From Epiperipatus broadwayi (taxonomy: Eukaryota > Onychophora > Udeonychophora > Euonychophora > Peripatidae), in assembly GCA_028023455.1 (NCBI GenBank), contig JAQFVV010000141.1, positions 3,206,080 through 3,270,079 of the forward strand: DNA of 64,000 nt, read 5' to 3'. A model generated the notes under the pieces. The model saw nothing but the letters and a program-made list of their open reading frames with translations. It searched no databases and had not been told where the DNA came from. The position numbers and the translations under genes were made by a program. This document shows, piece by piece, positions 1 to 11,113 of this stretch. Numbering within the stretch: position 1 is the stretch's first letter; the number at the start of each line of letters is the position of its first letter.

Positions 1-509
1 TTCTAGTTTCTTTTTTTTTAATTGGGTAAAAATGAGATGAAAAAATAAATAAAAAATGTTTATATTAATTAAAAGTTTAAACTTTTATTATTTTGTTATT
101 TCAAACTTTCCTGTGGCCCAGCACCAGTCCACAGACCAAGGGTTGAAGATCACTGGTCTAAGTGATTACTGGTTTCTAATGGTTACAAATAAACCCATTT
201 AGCCCAGAGCATTATTGTTATTATTGTTATTTAAGTAATACTTTGAGTGCCATTTGAAAGTTGTAATTGTCATTTGTAATGTTATAATTGATTAATTATT
301 AGTCTGCATTCAGAGCAGGTTATATTTACCTGTTTAAGGAGGTTCAATCTCTGTAACCAAGTTGCAATATTTAGTGTCTTTGTAAATATATGAGACTATT
401 AATGGAGATGGATTCCACATCTATTGCTAAATGGAGGTTGCCTTGACAACAGTTTGAAATTCTTGATTGTTATCTATACTGGGATTGTCTAAGTGATGAC
501 TGATTTTTC
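1..509. other. AT-rich non-coding DNA
   Basis: No coding frame, RNA gene or repeat pair was recognised in this stretch. It leads into the foldback repeat that starts near 510. Confidence 0.6.
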
Positions 510-928
510 TAGCATCCGACATTGTCAAGGTTAACTTTTGAAAAAAAAATCATTAGATCTCAAACAGTAACATGACTGGGTGAGATGAGAAATGAGATTC
601 AACTTGAAGTACTTCAGCAATCAAAATATGAGACTTATCAAAATGTTTGAGATTTAACTATATTTCTTTCTAAAGTTAACCTTGACAATGACGGATGCTA
701 GTTTGTCGAAATATCAGTATATAATGGAAAATAACACATGTGAGGGGAAAAACATTTTGATAAGCCTCATATTTGGAATACTGAACTACTTCATGTTGAA
801 TCTTATTTCTCATCTCACACTCAGTCATGTTACTGTTTGAGATCTAATGATTTTTTTAAAAGTTAAACTTGACAATAACGGACGCTAGTTCGTGTTGAAA
901 TATCGGTATGTAATGGAAAATAACACAC
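510..928. repeat. Foldback repeat 1
   Basis: The stretch from about 510 to 645 reappears in reverse complement from about 748 to 888, sharing for example the words around 'gacattgtcaagg', 'agatctcaaacagtaacatgact' (split here by mismatches) and 'ttgataag'. In addition the terminus recurs as a direct repeat: 673-739 matches 861-928 through 'ggaaaataacaca'. The result is one inverted plus two direct copies of the same end. No coding potential is seen. It is probably a MITE or foldback element of unknown family. Confidence 0.6.
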
Positions 929-1080
929 AGTTTAACCCAGAAAAGAATAATTTATCTATATTATATAACCATGAAAACATTAAATATAATAATATATATA
1001 TATATTCTAATTCAATAATTTACAAAATAAAACACAGGCTTATTATATACCTGTGTTAATATATGTGGTATATAGGATAT

Positions 1081-2222
1081 ATGAGCACAGACTTTCCCAT
1101 GACCCAAACACTCTCCACTCTATTTCATAACACTGATACATTTGAACACATATATGTTGAAAAGATAAATATCACCAATATACATATTTTATGCTAAACC
1201 AGCAATCATCAGTTGATCCAGATTATCATTCTCTACACATGCATGCTGTAAGTGCTCAGATATATATTAAGGCCATTAATCTTCACACCCTAATGGACAG
1301 GCTTCAATCCACTTCAACCATCCATACAATTGAAAATTCTGATGATGGAATGCTCAAAGGTCGCCCTGAGGCTGAGATTCTTGTCATACCCATGTTAACC
1401 TAAGGTCACTCTGACCCTTCCCAACCCTTGTATATGTATTAAATGGATTATGTCCTCTACATGAGGGGTCAGATTGACCTTAGGTCAACATGGTTATGAC
1501 AAGAATCTCAGCCTCAGGGTGATCTTTGGACATTCCATCATCAGATTTTCAATTGAATGGATGGTTGAAGAATTGAGTGGATTTAAGCGTGCCCATTAAA
1601 ATTTGAGATTTGGCTATCTTAATATACATCTAAGCATTTATAGCACATATGTGTAGAGATGGTAATCTGGACCAACTGATGATTGCTGGTTTAGCATGAA
1701 ATATGTATATTGGTGATTATTTACCTTTTCAACATATATGTGTTTGAGTGTATCAGTATTATGAGATAGTGTGGAGAGTGGTGGGTCATGTGAGCGTCTG
1801 TGCTAGTAGAGATGTCTTTCCATCCCTTGTATATGTATTAAATGGATTGTGTCCTGTACATAAGGGGTCAGATTGATCTTAGGTCAACATGGGTGTGACA
1901 ATAATCTCGGCTTCAGGGTGGCCTTTGAGCATTCCTTCATCAGATTTTCAATTGGATGGATGGTTGAAGAGTTGGAATGTGGAGTAGATTGAAGCCTGTC
2001 CATTAAAGTATGAGGATTGGCTATCTTAATTTATGTCTGAGCACCTATAGCATATATGTGTGGAGATGGTAATCTGGACCAAATGATGATTGCTGGTTTA
2101 GCATGAAATATGTATATTGGTGATTATTTATTTTTTCAACATATATGTGTTCAAGTGTATCAGTATTATGAGATAGACTGAAGAATGGTGGGTCATGTGA
2201 AAGTCTGTGCTCATATACGATA
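1081..2222. repeat. Foldback repeat 2: one inverted and two direct units
   Basis: The unit at about 1081-1415 is the reverse complement of the unit at about 1418-1803, and a further direct copy occupies about 1814-2222. Diagnostic words are 'gctgagattcttgtcat' in the first unit against 'atgacaagaatctcagc' in the second. The left edge 'atgagcacagacttt' is the inverse of the right edge 'aaagtctgtgctcat', so the whole block has terminal inverted ends. Short frames inside (for example 1191-1403) are artefacts of repeat DNA. No transposase is present. Confidence 0.75.
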
Positions 2223-2650
2223 GTTATTTATAGTAATCTAATAAACTTTTTTATTTCAGTTTTATTTAAAATGTTTTTTGGATTTAAAATATTAAAATGA
2301 AAGAACATTTTTTAATTTATTTTTGTTTCTAAAATAAAGTAGTTGTTTTGAAATAAACCTCCATAAGTTGATACAAAGCTTTTCTGTGAAAGTAAGATAG
2401 TATTGTCAAAAGATGATAAGGAAAGAATAGCTGTTTAACAATGGCATTTGTAAAAATATATAAAACAATAGTAATTAATAAAAAGCTAACAAATATTAAT
2501 AAATTGACCAAATTAATACTTTGTATGCAAATATAATGATTAAATTTTTTTGATCTTGTAAATTTGGACAGATTTATTTTGAAAAAAAAAAAAAAAAACT
2601 TTATTGATCTTTCAACATTTTATTTTTAAAGAAAACTCTTTTCTTAAACG
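2223..2650. other. AT-rich non-coding DNA with an A-run
   Basis: A homopolymer A tract lies near 2582-2599. Nothing else was recognised. Confidence 0.5.
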
Positions 2651-2661
2651 TGTATATATAT

Positions 2662-2742
<81 letters not shown>
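2651..2742. repeat. (TA)n microsatellite
   Basis: Almost uninterrupted TA dinucleotides with one AAA interruption near 2673. The Tyr-Ile repeat frame read through it is not a gene. Confidence 0.95.
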
Positions 2743-2746
<4 letters not shown>

Positions 2747-3388
2747 AACCATATATTTTAGCATAAAATATAATAATTGATGTAACTAGTATAAAAAATT
2801 TCTCTGTCTTCTTTGGTGATTTGATTGGCTTGATTTGCACTTTGAACATATTACTCTCTTATATTATTTCAATAAATTTAAATTTGCTTCGTTCCACATA
2901 CTAATTCATATCAGAATGTTTAACTTTTTAAAAATTTTAACAACACATTAAATTTGGTAAAATAGTATTAAAATATAATATTTTGTTTTATTTGTTTAAA
3001 ATGATCTTAAAAATTATTTCATTTGAATTAACAAAACCATTTGTTCAATTAAAATAAATTATTAAAAATAAATACAGTAATTATGTAAGCGTCTCAATGT
3101 AAAAAAAAAAGAAAAGAGCGCGAATTTAAGAGAAGATCGTCTGTTAGTTTGCTTTTGGAGGGAGAGAAAAAAAGAAAAGAAAATGGTAAAAAGGCAAATG
3201 GTGTAGTTTTGATAAGCTTATTTTAAAATATTTAACAAGTAAACCGATTACCACAAATTTTCTATAAACGTAAATATAATATCGTGGTATTTAATTATAA
3301 GATGAATTGCTAAATTTAAAAGTCTGTTCAAGTCGGCTGGGCAAGTGGATCAAATCACCGGTAATAATTTCCCAATATTACATTTAAG

Positions 3389-3432
3389 ATGTCGGAGCTT
3401 CCCAGTTTAAAAGAATTAATTGCAAGAATTTG
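3389..3432 (+). CDS. Possible first coding exon with a GTATGT donor
   Basis: An ATG at 3389 opens a frame reading MSELPSLKELIARI, followed directly by G|GTATGT, a consensus-like 5' splice donor at 3433. The preceding 300 bases (about 3100-3380) are richer in G and C than their surroundings and are not repeated elsewhere in the window, as expected for a 5' UTR or promoter. Without splicing the frame runs on for about 52 codons with much poorer composition. The downstream exon was not found, no homologue is recognised, and chance is a real alternative. Confidence 0.25.
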
Positions 3433-4074
3433 GTATGTTTTAAAATGTTTATTGTTCTACAATTTGGAAAAATTAAATAAGTATTTTAATTACAAAAGTT
3501 TTATAAATATGAAAATTTGTTTTTTAAAAAAGAAGAAGTTTAAATTAAAGTAAAATGTTAAAGTTATCAACATAGTTTAATATTTCCGTTTCTAATTCTA
3601 ATAAAAATATAGTATTGATTGATATTTAACTTTATAATGCCAGTAATATATTTGCTAGTTAATTTGTTTGCCATTTGGATAATAAACAGTCTTCAAATAA
3701 TTGATCAAAGCTATTTTCTAATTTTATCGTCAGTTTGGAATGATTGAATTAATTGCTGTAATTATTATTCCTAGATTTAAGCATGGATAAATAAATATTT
3801 AGCATGGATGTGATAAACTTGGAACATTTTTAATAGAGAAATGTAGAGATTAATAACTTATGAAAAACATTTTCATTTAAGTTCTGCGTGTCATGTTTTT
3901 GAAATTGTTTCTTGTTTATGGAGCCACGTAAAAATCGTTAATCTAATATTGCTGATAATAACTAACACAAATGGATAAAATTACATGTAGGAAATTCAAC
4001 TATAATTATAGCTATTACTTTGTACATTTATTGTTCGACACATCGTACATGGATTTCACGGATCATATTTGTCA
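3433..4074. other. Low-copy AT-rich DNA, possible intron
   Basis: No repeat or ORF was identified. If 3389-3432 is an exon, this would be the start of its intron. Confidence 0.35.
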
Positions 4075-4196
4075 TTATAAAATGCTATACAATCTAATTT
4101 GTGACACACACACCTGCTAAAATTCATTTATTGAACTATAAAATGCTATACATTTAATTTATATCACACACACGCCTGTTAGATTTTATGTATTTG
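4075..4196. repeat. Two-copy tandem repeat of about 61 bp
   Basis: 'tataaaatgctatac' followed by a TAATTT segment and a short CA-rich tract (acacacac...cctg) occurs from 4075 and again from about 4135, with moderate divergence. Confidence 0.7.
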
Positions 4197-4624
4197 ATGA
4201 ATAATTCATTACTTTAATTTTATCGTTATATGAACTTGCATGTGAAGTTCATAAGTTATATTTTATTAAGTTTAAATTAATAGGGGTTGAATAAAATATT
4301 TATTCAAGAGAATAGCACTTGCGAAAAAGCTTGAAAAGTACTAAATGGATATCATGAGATGTATCAATCTTTATGAGGTATATTGTGAGTCATTCCAGAT
4401 TTATATTCCTATGCTAATATTACTTATATTGCATTACACATGTTTTATTTAAGCAAGATAAGCTGGTACATTAGTTGTCCTAATTAGTGTAACATTTTAT
4501 TATGCAAGAACCCACATTTGCTAAAGTGTTAGTGTTTTATGAATGATCAGAATAACTGAGGGGGATGATTTTGCACTTTAATGTGAAGTAAATAGTAATG
4601 TTGTTTTATAATGTTGAAAGGCAT

Positions 4625-4811
4625 TAATCTGTGCTGGTGGTTAATCCACAGATTATTTAATTGCCATTTTTGTATTTTACACTAATTCCAGCGCTGGTGG
4701 TTAATCCACGGAATTGTGTAATTATACGTATTACTTTATGATGGTGTATCAATCCACAAAGTGTTTAGTATTATTTAATTCCTATGTGTAGATGAACGCA
4801 TCCACAGGAAT
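4625..4811. repeat. Array of four hairpins with a shared loop motif
   Basis: Four consecutive stem-loops were found. Unit 1 pairs TAATCTGTG (4625-4633) with CACAGATTA (4647-4655). Unit 2 pairs TACAC (4678-4682) and AATTCC (4684-4689) with GGAATT (4710-4715) and GTGTA (4716-4720). Unit 3 pairs ACTTT (4733-4737) with AAAGT (4758-4762). Unit 4 pairs ATTCCT (4778-4783) and GTG (4786-4788) with CAC (4803-4805) and AGGAAT (4806-4811). Units 1 and 2 share the loop CTGGTGGTTAATCCAC; unit 3 has ATGGTGTATCAATCCAC; unit 4 keeps the ATCCAC end. Stem sequences differ but pairing holds. The function is unknown, and the element could be a structured RNA or a decayed satellite. Confidence 0.6.
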
Positions 4812-6186
4812 ATGTTTTACTTCATAGATATAAGTTGGGCAAAGTATTTTAGTTAATCTGCTAAATCATCTTCTTCCATTTGTAAGCATAATTCATAAGT
4901 TAGATCGTCAAATTGTAGCAGGACATTCTATTCAAGTTACTTCATAATAATTAACTGTTGGTTGATTATTATTTACCGGAGTGTAAGTTTAAATTTTCAC
5001 TTTATTTAATGATTGCATTATAGCTAAATCCTACAGATATAATATTATTTATTATATTATTATAAGTTTACGGTGTGGATTTATTGAATCTGGAAATGAC
5101 GTTAAATATTTCATGAGTTGATGTTGAATTTAGTATAATTTGCTCAAGATTCATTATATCAAATTGAAATAAGGTATGATTAGGTTTTTAAAACCGTACC
5201 TATGATATGTTAGTGAAGAAAGTCGATGGAATTATAATTTATTTATTTTATTTGTTTATTTATGTTTTTTAATTATAACATTGGAATTAATTATTTATTA
5301 TTCATAAATTTGTAAATAAACGTTGATTTATAATTAAACTTACTGTGCCGTTGCTATGTGTCATTCTTAAAATCAGAAATCATAAACCTTGGATAGAGCA
5401 TACATTGAAGTACATACTATTGTCAACATGATATCAGAGTTTAGGAATATTTTGAAAAAAAATTTGGATGCTTTTAGTCTTTGGTAGTTTATGATGTGTG
5501 GGGTACAATAAAATCCCATTTACCTTTTCCATCATTTTGGCTTTGCGTAGTTGATTCTAGTATACAATACAAATTGATTAGTAAACCTGTAAACAGATTT
5601 ACCAAATAATGATATGATTGAATATATTTACTTAACATTTTAAATTGTCATTTGTCAGTATAAAAAGAGTCTCAGTGATATAGTAAACTATAAAAAAAGA
5701 ACCCAATTATTTATGTTTATTTATTGCAAAGCTTTACCTGGACTAGCATTTGTATTAAAAATCATATAGATGGTTTAAATTTTCATAATCTTATGTAGTT
5801 CCACAAATTACGCCATCTTGTACATGGTCGGCCATCGGGTCTCATACAATAAAAATCGCAAATTAAGGTTTGTAACATAATAACATTACACTTATAATTT
5901 GTTTACTGTATTTTATCATACTACTATGATAGGTCTTCGCGGTACACCCTGACTACGATCAAATTAAATCATAAAAGTTTATGTTAGATCATTGGTTTGG
6001 TCTATGGTAAGTTGCTCTAAAGGTTGGTTGTGGTCTTTGGTGCATAAAATAGATAGCATAATATGCTTTTGGATACAGCTCTTAATAGCTGACAATGTGT
6101 AGCGGGAAGTAATCAGTGATTGAGGTTACTATTCTTAGTGCACCTACATTACGGAGTTGGGACCACATACATATGAGATGGAGGGT
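4812..6186. other. AT-rich DNA without recognised features
   Basis: No ORF, paired repeat or RNA gene was recognised. A word resembling the Copia primer site at about 5427 was considered and rejected. Confidence 0.4.
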
Positions 6187-6188
6187 TA

Positions 6189-6211
6189 AAATATATATAT
6201 ATATATATATT
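6189..6211. repeat. (TA)n microsatellite
   Basis: Short TA run followed by 'ttgaagc', a junction that also follows the (TA)n tracts at about 42748 and 52628. Confidence 0.8.
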
Positions 6212-6456
6212 GAAGCACTCAATGTCTAATCATCATCGAGTTTCATGCTTCACCATCTACACTAACCTCCTGTGCGATCTGCAATTCAGACCTCACTGTA
6301 AATAACTGATATTTAATTTTATGTGCAAACATATATATAAATGCACACACTTGATGTTTGTTTAATAAGCACCAAACTAAAACAATGCTAAAATGAAATA
6401 AACACTCCTTTTTAGTGAAGAAGAAAAGTTTAATCTTAGAAACCTTATATATATAT

Positions 6457-8273
6457 TATACCTATCCCCCTTTAACGTCGCCTTATAACTTTTATAAATA
6501 TCACTATTATAAAATCAATAAAATATTCGATATTTATAATAATGACTCGATACAGAACTTTGTACTTCCCTCTTACACAAAATCCTATCATAGGGGCTAT
6601 CGGTACCTCGGGTAGAGGGGTCAATATCATTTGCAAACATTCACCAATAATATTAATACTCATTTACTACATTACACATTAGCCAACCAAACTCTTTATT
6701 TATTTAAAGGAAAAAATCCAATGGGTGCCAGCCGACCTTTGTCGACAAGTCTGCCTGACCAATACGATCTAATACCCGCTCCCGCTAGCTCAGCTAAAAC
6801 AATCAATGCAATACAAAATCCACCTACTTAAAAAAATCAATTTACGAATCTTACTCTGCGCTAGATTTCTCGCTTCCTTTACCAAATTCTAATTTAAAAT
6901 TTATTTTGCTCTCATAATCTCATAGGATATTTATATCCCATTTCTAAACTATAATTCATTATTATAACATTTATTATTTATTTGATCTACGATGTTTATT
7001 CCCTTTTTTTTTTATAAGTAATCACTAACCCATTAAATCTCCGTTTATGCTGTTTCATTTCGTTTGGTCTTATAATATAATTAATTACACTTTTGCTCAA
7101 ATTTAGATAATATTTAATATAACAAAAATATCATATTATGCATACATTTAGAAAATAATTATACGCACACAAATATATTTGAAATCACAATAAAATGCCT
7201 TGATAATGGAGCTAAAGACAGTTAGTAATTATTGTTCATAATATAAAGTTCAAAGTTTATTATTCCATACATTACTATGGCTTTTAATTAGTGAATTAAG
7301 AATAAAATAAATATTACCTAGCATTCTCTTTTATGCCTAGTTCCGAGCGTAGCTTCTGATAGTATTTCCTTTGGTCAGTTAGCGCTAACTCTTTGCGATC
7401 TTTTTCCTGATGTCATTGGGATCCTGTGGGCTTTATCATGGACACTCCGCTTCCTTCTTGTTTTACGTGAACATGATCGACCTTCGAACTGTCTGCTGTT
7501 GGTATTGCATGGAAGGATTCGGCTGGCTGTCCACACGATGGGTTTAACAATGCAGCATTATGTTTTATTTAACTTTGGACGTATATTAATAATATGAATA
7601 TGAATTTAAGAATAATCAACTGAACCGAATCAGAATCAAATTTTAATCATAATATCAAATTCAATCTAATAACTTAACAATAGAAAGTTCACCCCTTTTA
7701 TATTTTACGCTCCTTATCTTGCGGATTCAATCTACATTCTGAATTTCTGCTATTGGACAATTATTTCTTTTCTTTCAACTCTCTACACAGTTTCATGGGT
7801 CATTCTTTAGATGATTGCAAATTTCAATTTCTTTGTTAGAGTTATTTCACTAATTAGCCGTTTAATGGAAATTTCTTATGTTTGTCATTAGCTCACATTG
7901 TTTATTACATTCCTTTGATTATATCCTTTTTTTTTATTATAAGACAAAACGAACTCCACCTTGCTTTTTTTTTTTTTTCTAAATGCAATCTTAAATCAAA
8001 TTTCAATTAAATCAAGTTTTAATTAAATCAAGTTTTTAATTCTTTAAGTTTTATTTAAATGTGATTCTAAAATTATATCTTATAAAACTGTCTAATTTAT
8101 GCTTTTAACGATAAACCCTTCAATGATAAAAAAAAATTTTTTTCTTTTATTTTACCCTACAAGACCTTTTATTTTTATTAAATATTTAAACAAATCTTTT
8201 ATCAATTTATATTTCTCCAAAATTATGTGTAAATCCGAAGAAAACACACTCCTTCCTGATGTATCTCGGTACA
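6457..8273 (-). repeat. 3' LTR of the Gypsy element
   Basis: Nearly collinear with 12487-14302. In element orientation it begins TGTACC and ends GGTATA, an imperfect terminal inverted repeat. Short frames in it (6415-6831, 8099-8335) recur in the other LTR and are not genes. Confidence 0.92.
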
Positions 8274-8293
8274 TTTCTTCGTCCCCCCTTTTG
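8274..8293 (-). promoter_or_regulatory. Polypurine tract
   Basis: Minus strand reads AAAAGGGGGGACGAAGAAA immediately before the 3' LTR start TGTACC. This is the expected site of plus-strand DNA priming in LTR elements. Confidence 0.8.
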
Positions 8294-8416
8294 AAACTAA
8301 AATATCAATCTAAAAGTTTTAGTTTCAACATTTAACTTTAATCTTATTATACAATCCCCTCGATTTATTTTGATGAAAGTTCATCCTTTCTTATTCTCAT
8401 GTGTCCGTGTTACTTG

Positions 8417-11102
8417 TTAAGTTTTCTTCTTTAGTAATTGTAAGGATCGAGCATTGAACGTTCCCTTGCAGTCTGATCCTTGGGCGACTTTCAAGGCATT
8501 ATTTCCATACTCCTTTATGATTTTGTATGGCCAATCATATATTGGTTGAAATTTCTTGTATATCCCTTTTTCCGGATGGCTTACTGCATTTACCCTTACC
8601 ATGACCTCATCTCCCAACTTGAACATAGCCTTGCTCTTCCCTTGTCTCCTTTGTCTTATACTTCCCATCTTTCTGAGTTTACAGTGTGCTTCATCAGCAT
8701 CCTTCTTCTTATCAATATGTGGTGTTCTGATCGGTAAAGGGGTTTTGAATGGGTAAGGAGTACTTCTCCCGTGATGAAGCCTGATGGGTTCGAACCTGGT
8801 TGATTCGTTCTTGGACCAATTTATCATTTTCGCAACTCTCATGGCCTCTTTTACCCATCTACGATGATTGTTCTGGAGGTACACACGAAATAAGTGCCCC
8901 AATTCCCTCATGACTCGTTCTCAGGGATTAGACTGCAGATTGCGAATCGAAGTGAGAATATGTCTGATCTGGTGGCGCTTCGTCCACCTTTTCCATTCCT
9001 CCAACATAAAGAGAGTTCCATGGTCTGATATTATCTGCTTTGGGATTCCCACATCTAGAAAATGTTGACATTCAAGTACCTGTATAGTTTGTTTGGCATT
9101 AGCTTGTGCCACCAGATATACCGCTACGAACTTGGAAAAAACATCATAGGCTACAACAAGATACTTCTTTCTATTAAACTGAGGTAGGGGTCTGTAGAAA
9201 TCTATTGCCAATAGGCTGTTAGGCTGGTATGCATATATAGGTCTCAACGGGCCCACGCTTGATGAGTTTGGGGGCTTTGTTTTCGCACATACAGTACATC
9301 CCTCAATGACATTTAAAACACTCTTATACATTCTTGGCCAATAAAACCAATTGCCTATCAACCCTTCCATCTTGCTTGCCCCATAGTGTCCATAATTTTC
9401 ATGTATGAACCTGATTATTTGTTTCGGCATATCCACTGGAAGAATGACTCGTGTATGCTCCTCATCTCTTATTTTACACTGTAAAAGTCCATTTTTTAAA
9501 CAATATTTTTTTCTTTCTTTCCATAACATATTGTTTACAGGTCTACCTGCAGGCTGATGGCACAAGTAGTCTATTATTTGCTTATATTCTGTATCCTCTT
9601 CTTGTGCTTTCACTAATCTTTGCAAACTGCACTCTATATCCTCGCCTTTATCTACTTCTGCCACTGCAATGTACGCATTGTTACAATTTAAATGTTGTTG
9701 CGGTGGTTCTATCGGATAGCGACTTAAAGCATCTGCTGCCATATTGTCTTTGCCTGGGCAATACTGCACGCGATAGTTAAATTCTTGTAAGATCAAACTC
9801 CATCGGATCAGCCTACTATTCGTGAGGAAGCTATCATTAAGGAACTCAAGGCTCCTATGGTCTGTGATCACTATCACCTGCGATCCTATTAAATATTGTC
9901 TAAACTTCTTAAAGGCCCATACAATTGCTAAAGCCTCTCTCTCAGTTACTGTATAATTTTTTTCTGGCTTACTTAATAAGCGACTTACAAAGAATAACAC
10001 TCCATATTTCCCATCGTCCTGCACCTGAGATAATGTGGCCCCCAGGCCCATTCCACTACTGTCAGTTTGCACTACAAATGGTTTGTCAAAATCTGGGTAT
10101 GACAGCATGACCTCTTTTAGAAACCTCCTTTTTACCTTTTCAAAACTATGCTCTTGTTGCTCCTCCCACATCCACCTTTTGTCCTTCCTTAATAGCTGTA
10201 AGAGAGGTTCCATGTCTGAGGAAAAATTTTTATAAAATCGGTTGAAAAAATTACACAGTCCGAGAAAAGCTTTGATGTCTTTCTTCTTCCTTGGCTTTGG
10301 AAAATGTTGTATAGCCTTGATTTTCTCTGGATTTGGAGATATTCCTTGCTCACTGATAATGTGTCCCAAGAATTTCACCTCTGTAGTCATTAGGTGGCTT
10401 TTCCCCAAATTTATTTTAATTCCTTTTTCTATGCACTCCCCGAACAGTAGCTTCAAATGTTCGAAGTGCTCCTCCACACTATCCGAGGCCACAATGATGT
10501 CGTCCACATACATCATAATTAAACTCTTGATTCTTTCTGACAATACCTGATCAAGGCATTGTATTAATCCTGCTCTGCTGTTTTTAAGCCGAAGGGAACC
10601 CGATTAAAGTTATATGCCCATCCATTATATCGGAAAGCGGTATATTTCCGGTCTTCAGGGTGAAGCTTGATCTGCCAGTAGCTGGCCGTTAGATCAAATG
10701 TCGAAAATATCTTTTTTTTATGGAACTTCATTAATAATTCACTTATAGGTGGCAGGGCATTAGTGTCTAGCACTGTTATTTTATTTAATTGTCATGCGTC
10801 TAAACACAATCGAATAGACCCGTCCTTTTTCCTTACTGATACCAACGGATTATTGTATGGAGATGAGCATTTAGAAATAATTCCCCATTTTAGCATATTC
10901 TGTAGCTGTTCTTCTACTGCATTTCTATATTGATGTGGTATTGGGTATGCTCGTGCTTGATACGGCTGGTCTTCCATAAGCTTTATTCGGTGTTCGTATC
11001 CTTCAATAACTCCCGGAACTTCTGAAAACACATTCTCGTACGTATTCAACAAATTCTTCAGTCGTTCTCCATTCTCACTTTCCTGTTCCTTTTCCCTTAT
11101 TA
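8417..11102 (-). pseudogene. pol: Gypsy pol: reverse transcriptase, RNase H, integrase (damaged)
   Basis: The frame opens in the -1 frame after the A8 slip site at 11106-11113. The RT shows WGIISKCSSPYNNPL, FDLTASYWQI (motif A) and MMYVDD (motif C). RNase H follows with TDSSGMGLGATLSQ, TEREALAIVWAFKKF and TDHRSLEFL. Integrase has the HENYGHYGASK...CTVCAKTK zinc region, then Asp in LLAIDFY and ISDHG. Damage: a TGA at 10792-10794 just after CLDA; a one-base shift near 10570 downstream of FGLKTA, before the next block resumes at about 10555; and a TGA at 8921-8923 between NP and the catalytic Glu of integrase. The C-terminal 164 codons (8417-8911) stay in frame and end in a basic tail after a GPY/F-like WPYKI segment. 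Encoded proteins would copy element RNA in cytoplasmic particles and integrate the cDNA. This copy cannot make them intact. Confidence 0.93.
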
Positions 11103-11113
11103 TTATTTTTTTT
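11097..11113 (-). promoter_or_regulatory. -1 ribosomal frameshift site between gag-pro and pol
   Basis: In the gag-pro frame the minus strand reads GAA AAA AAA TAA TAA TAA. The heptamer A AAA AAA has the canonical X XXY YYZ layout, and slipping back one base enters the open pol frame. Three successive TAA stops close the zero frame directly after it. This looks like programmed frameshifting rather than decay. No clear downstream pseudoknot was seen by eye. Confidence 0.65.

Noticed and set aside
1695-1765. Hammerhead ribozyme-like core: CTGATGA, a TGCT/AGCA stem, GAAA and a downstream ACATAT that could close stem III.
   Set aside because: The base pair next to the core in stem II would be T-T and no stem I can be formed; the neighbouring direct unit has ATGATGA instead of CTGATGA.
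5425-5445. TGATATCAGAG after CAACA, resembling a Copia LTR end plus initiator-Met primer site.
   Set aside because: One mismatch in a short word, no matching second LTR, no polypurine tract and no Copia protein nearby.
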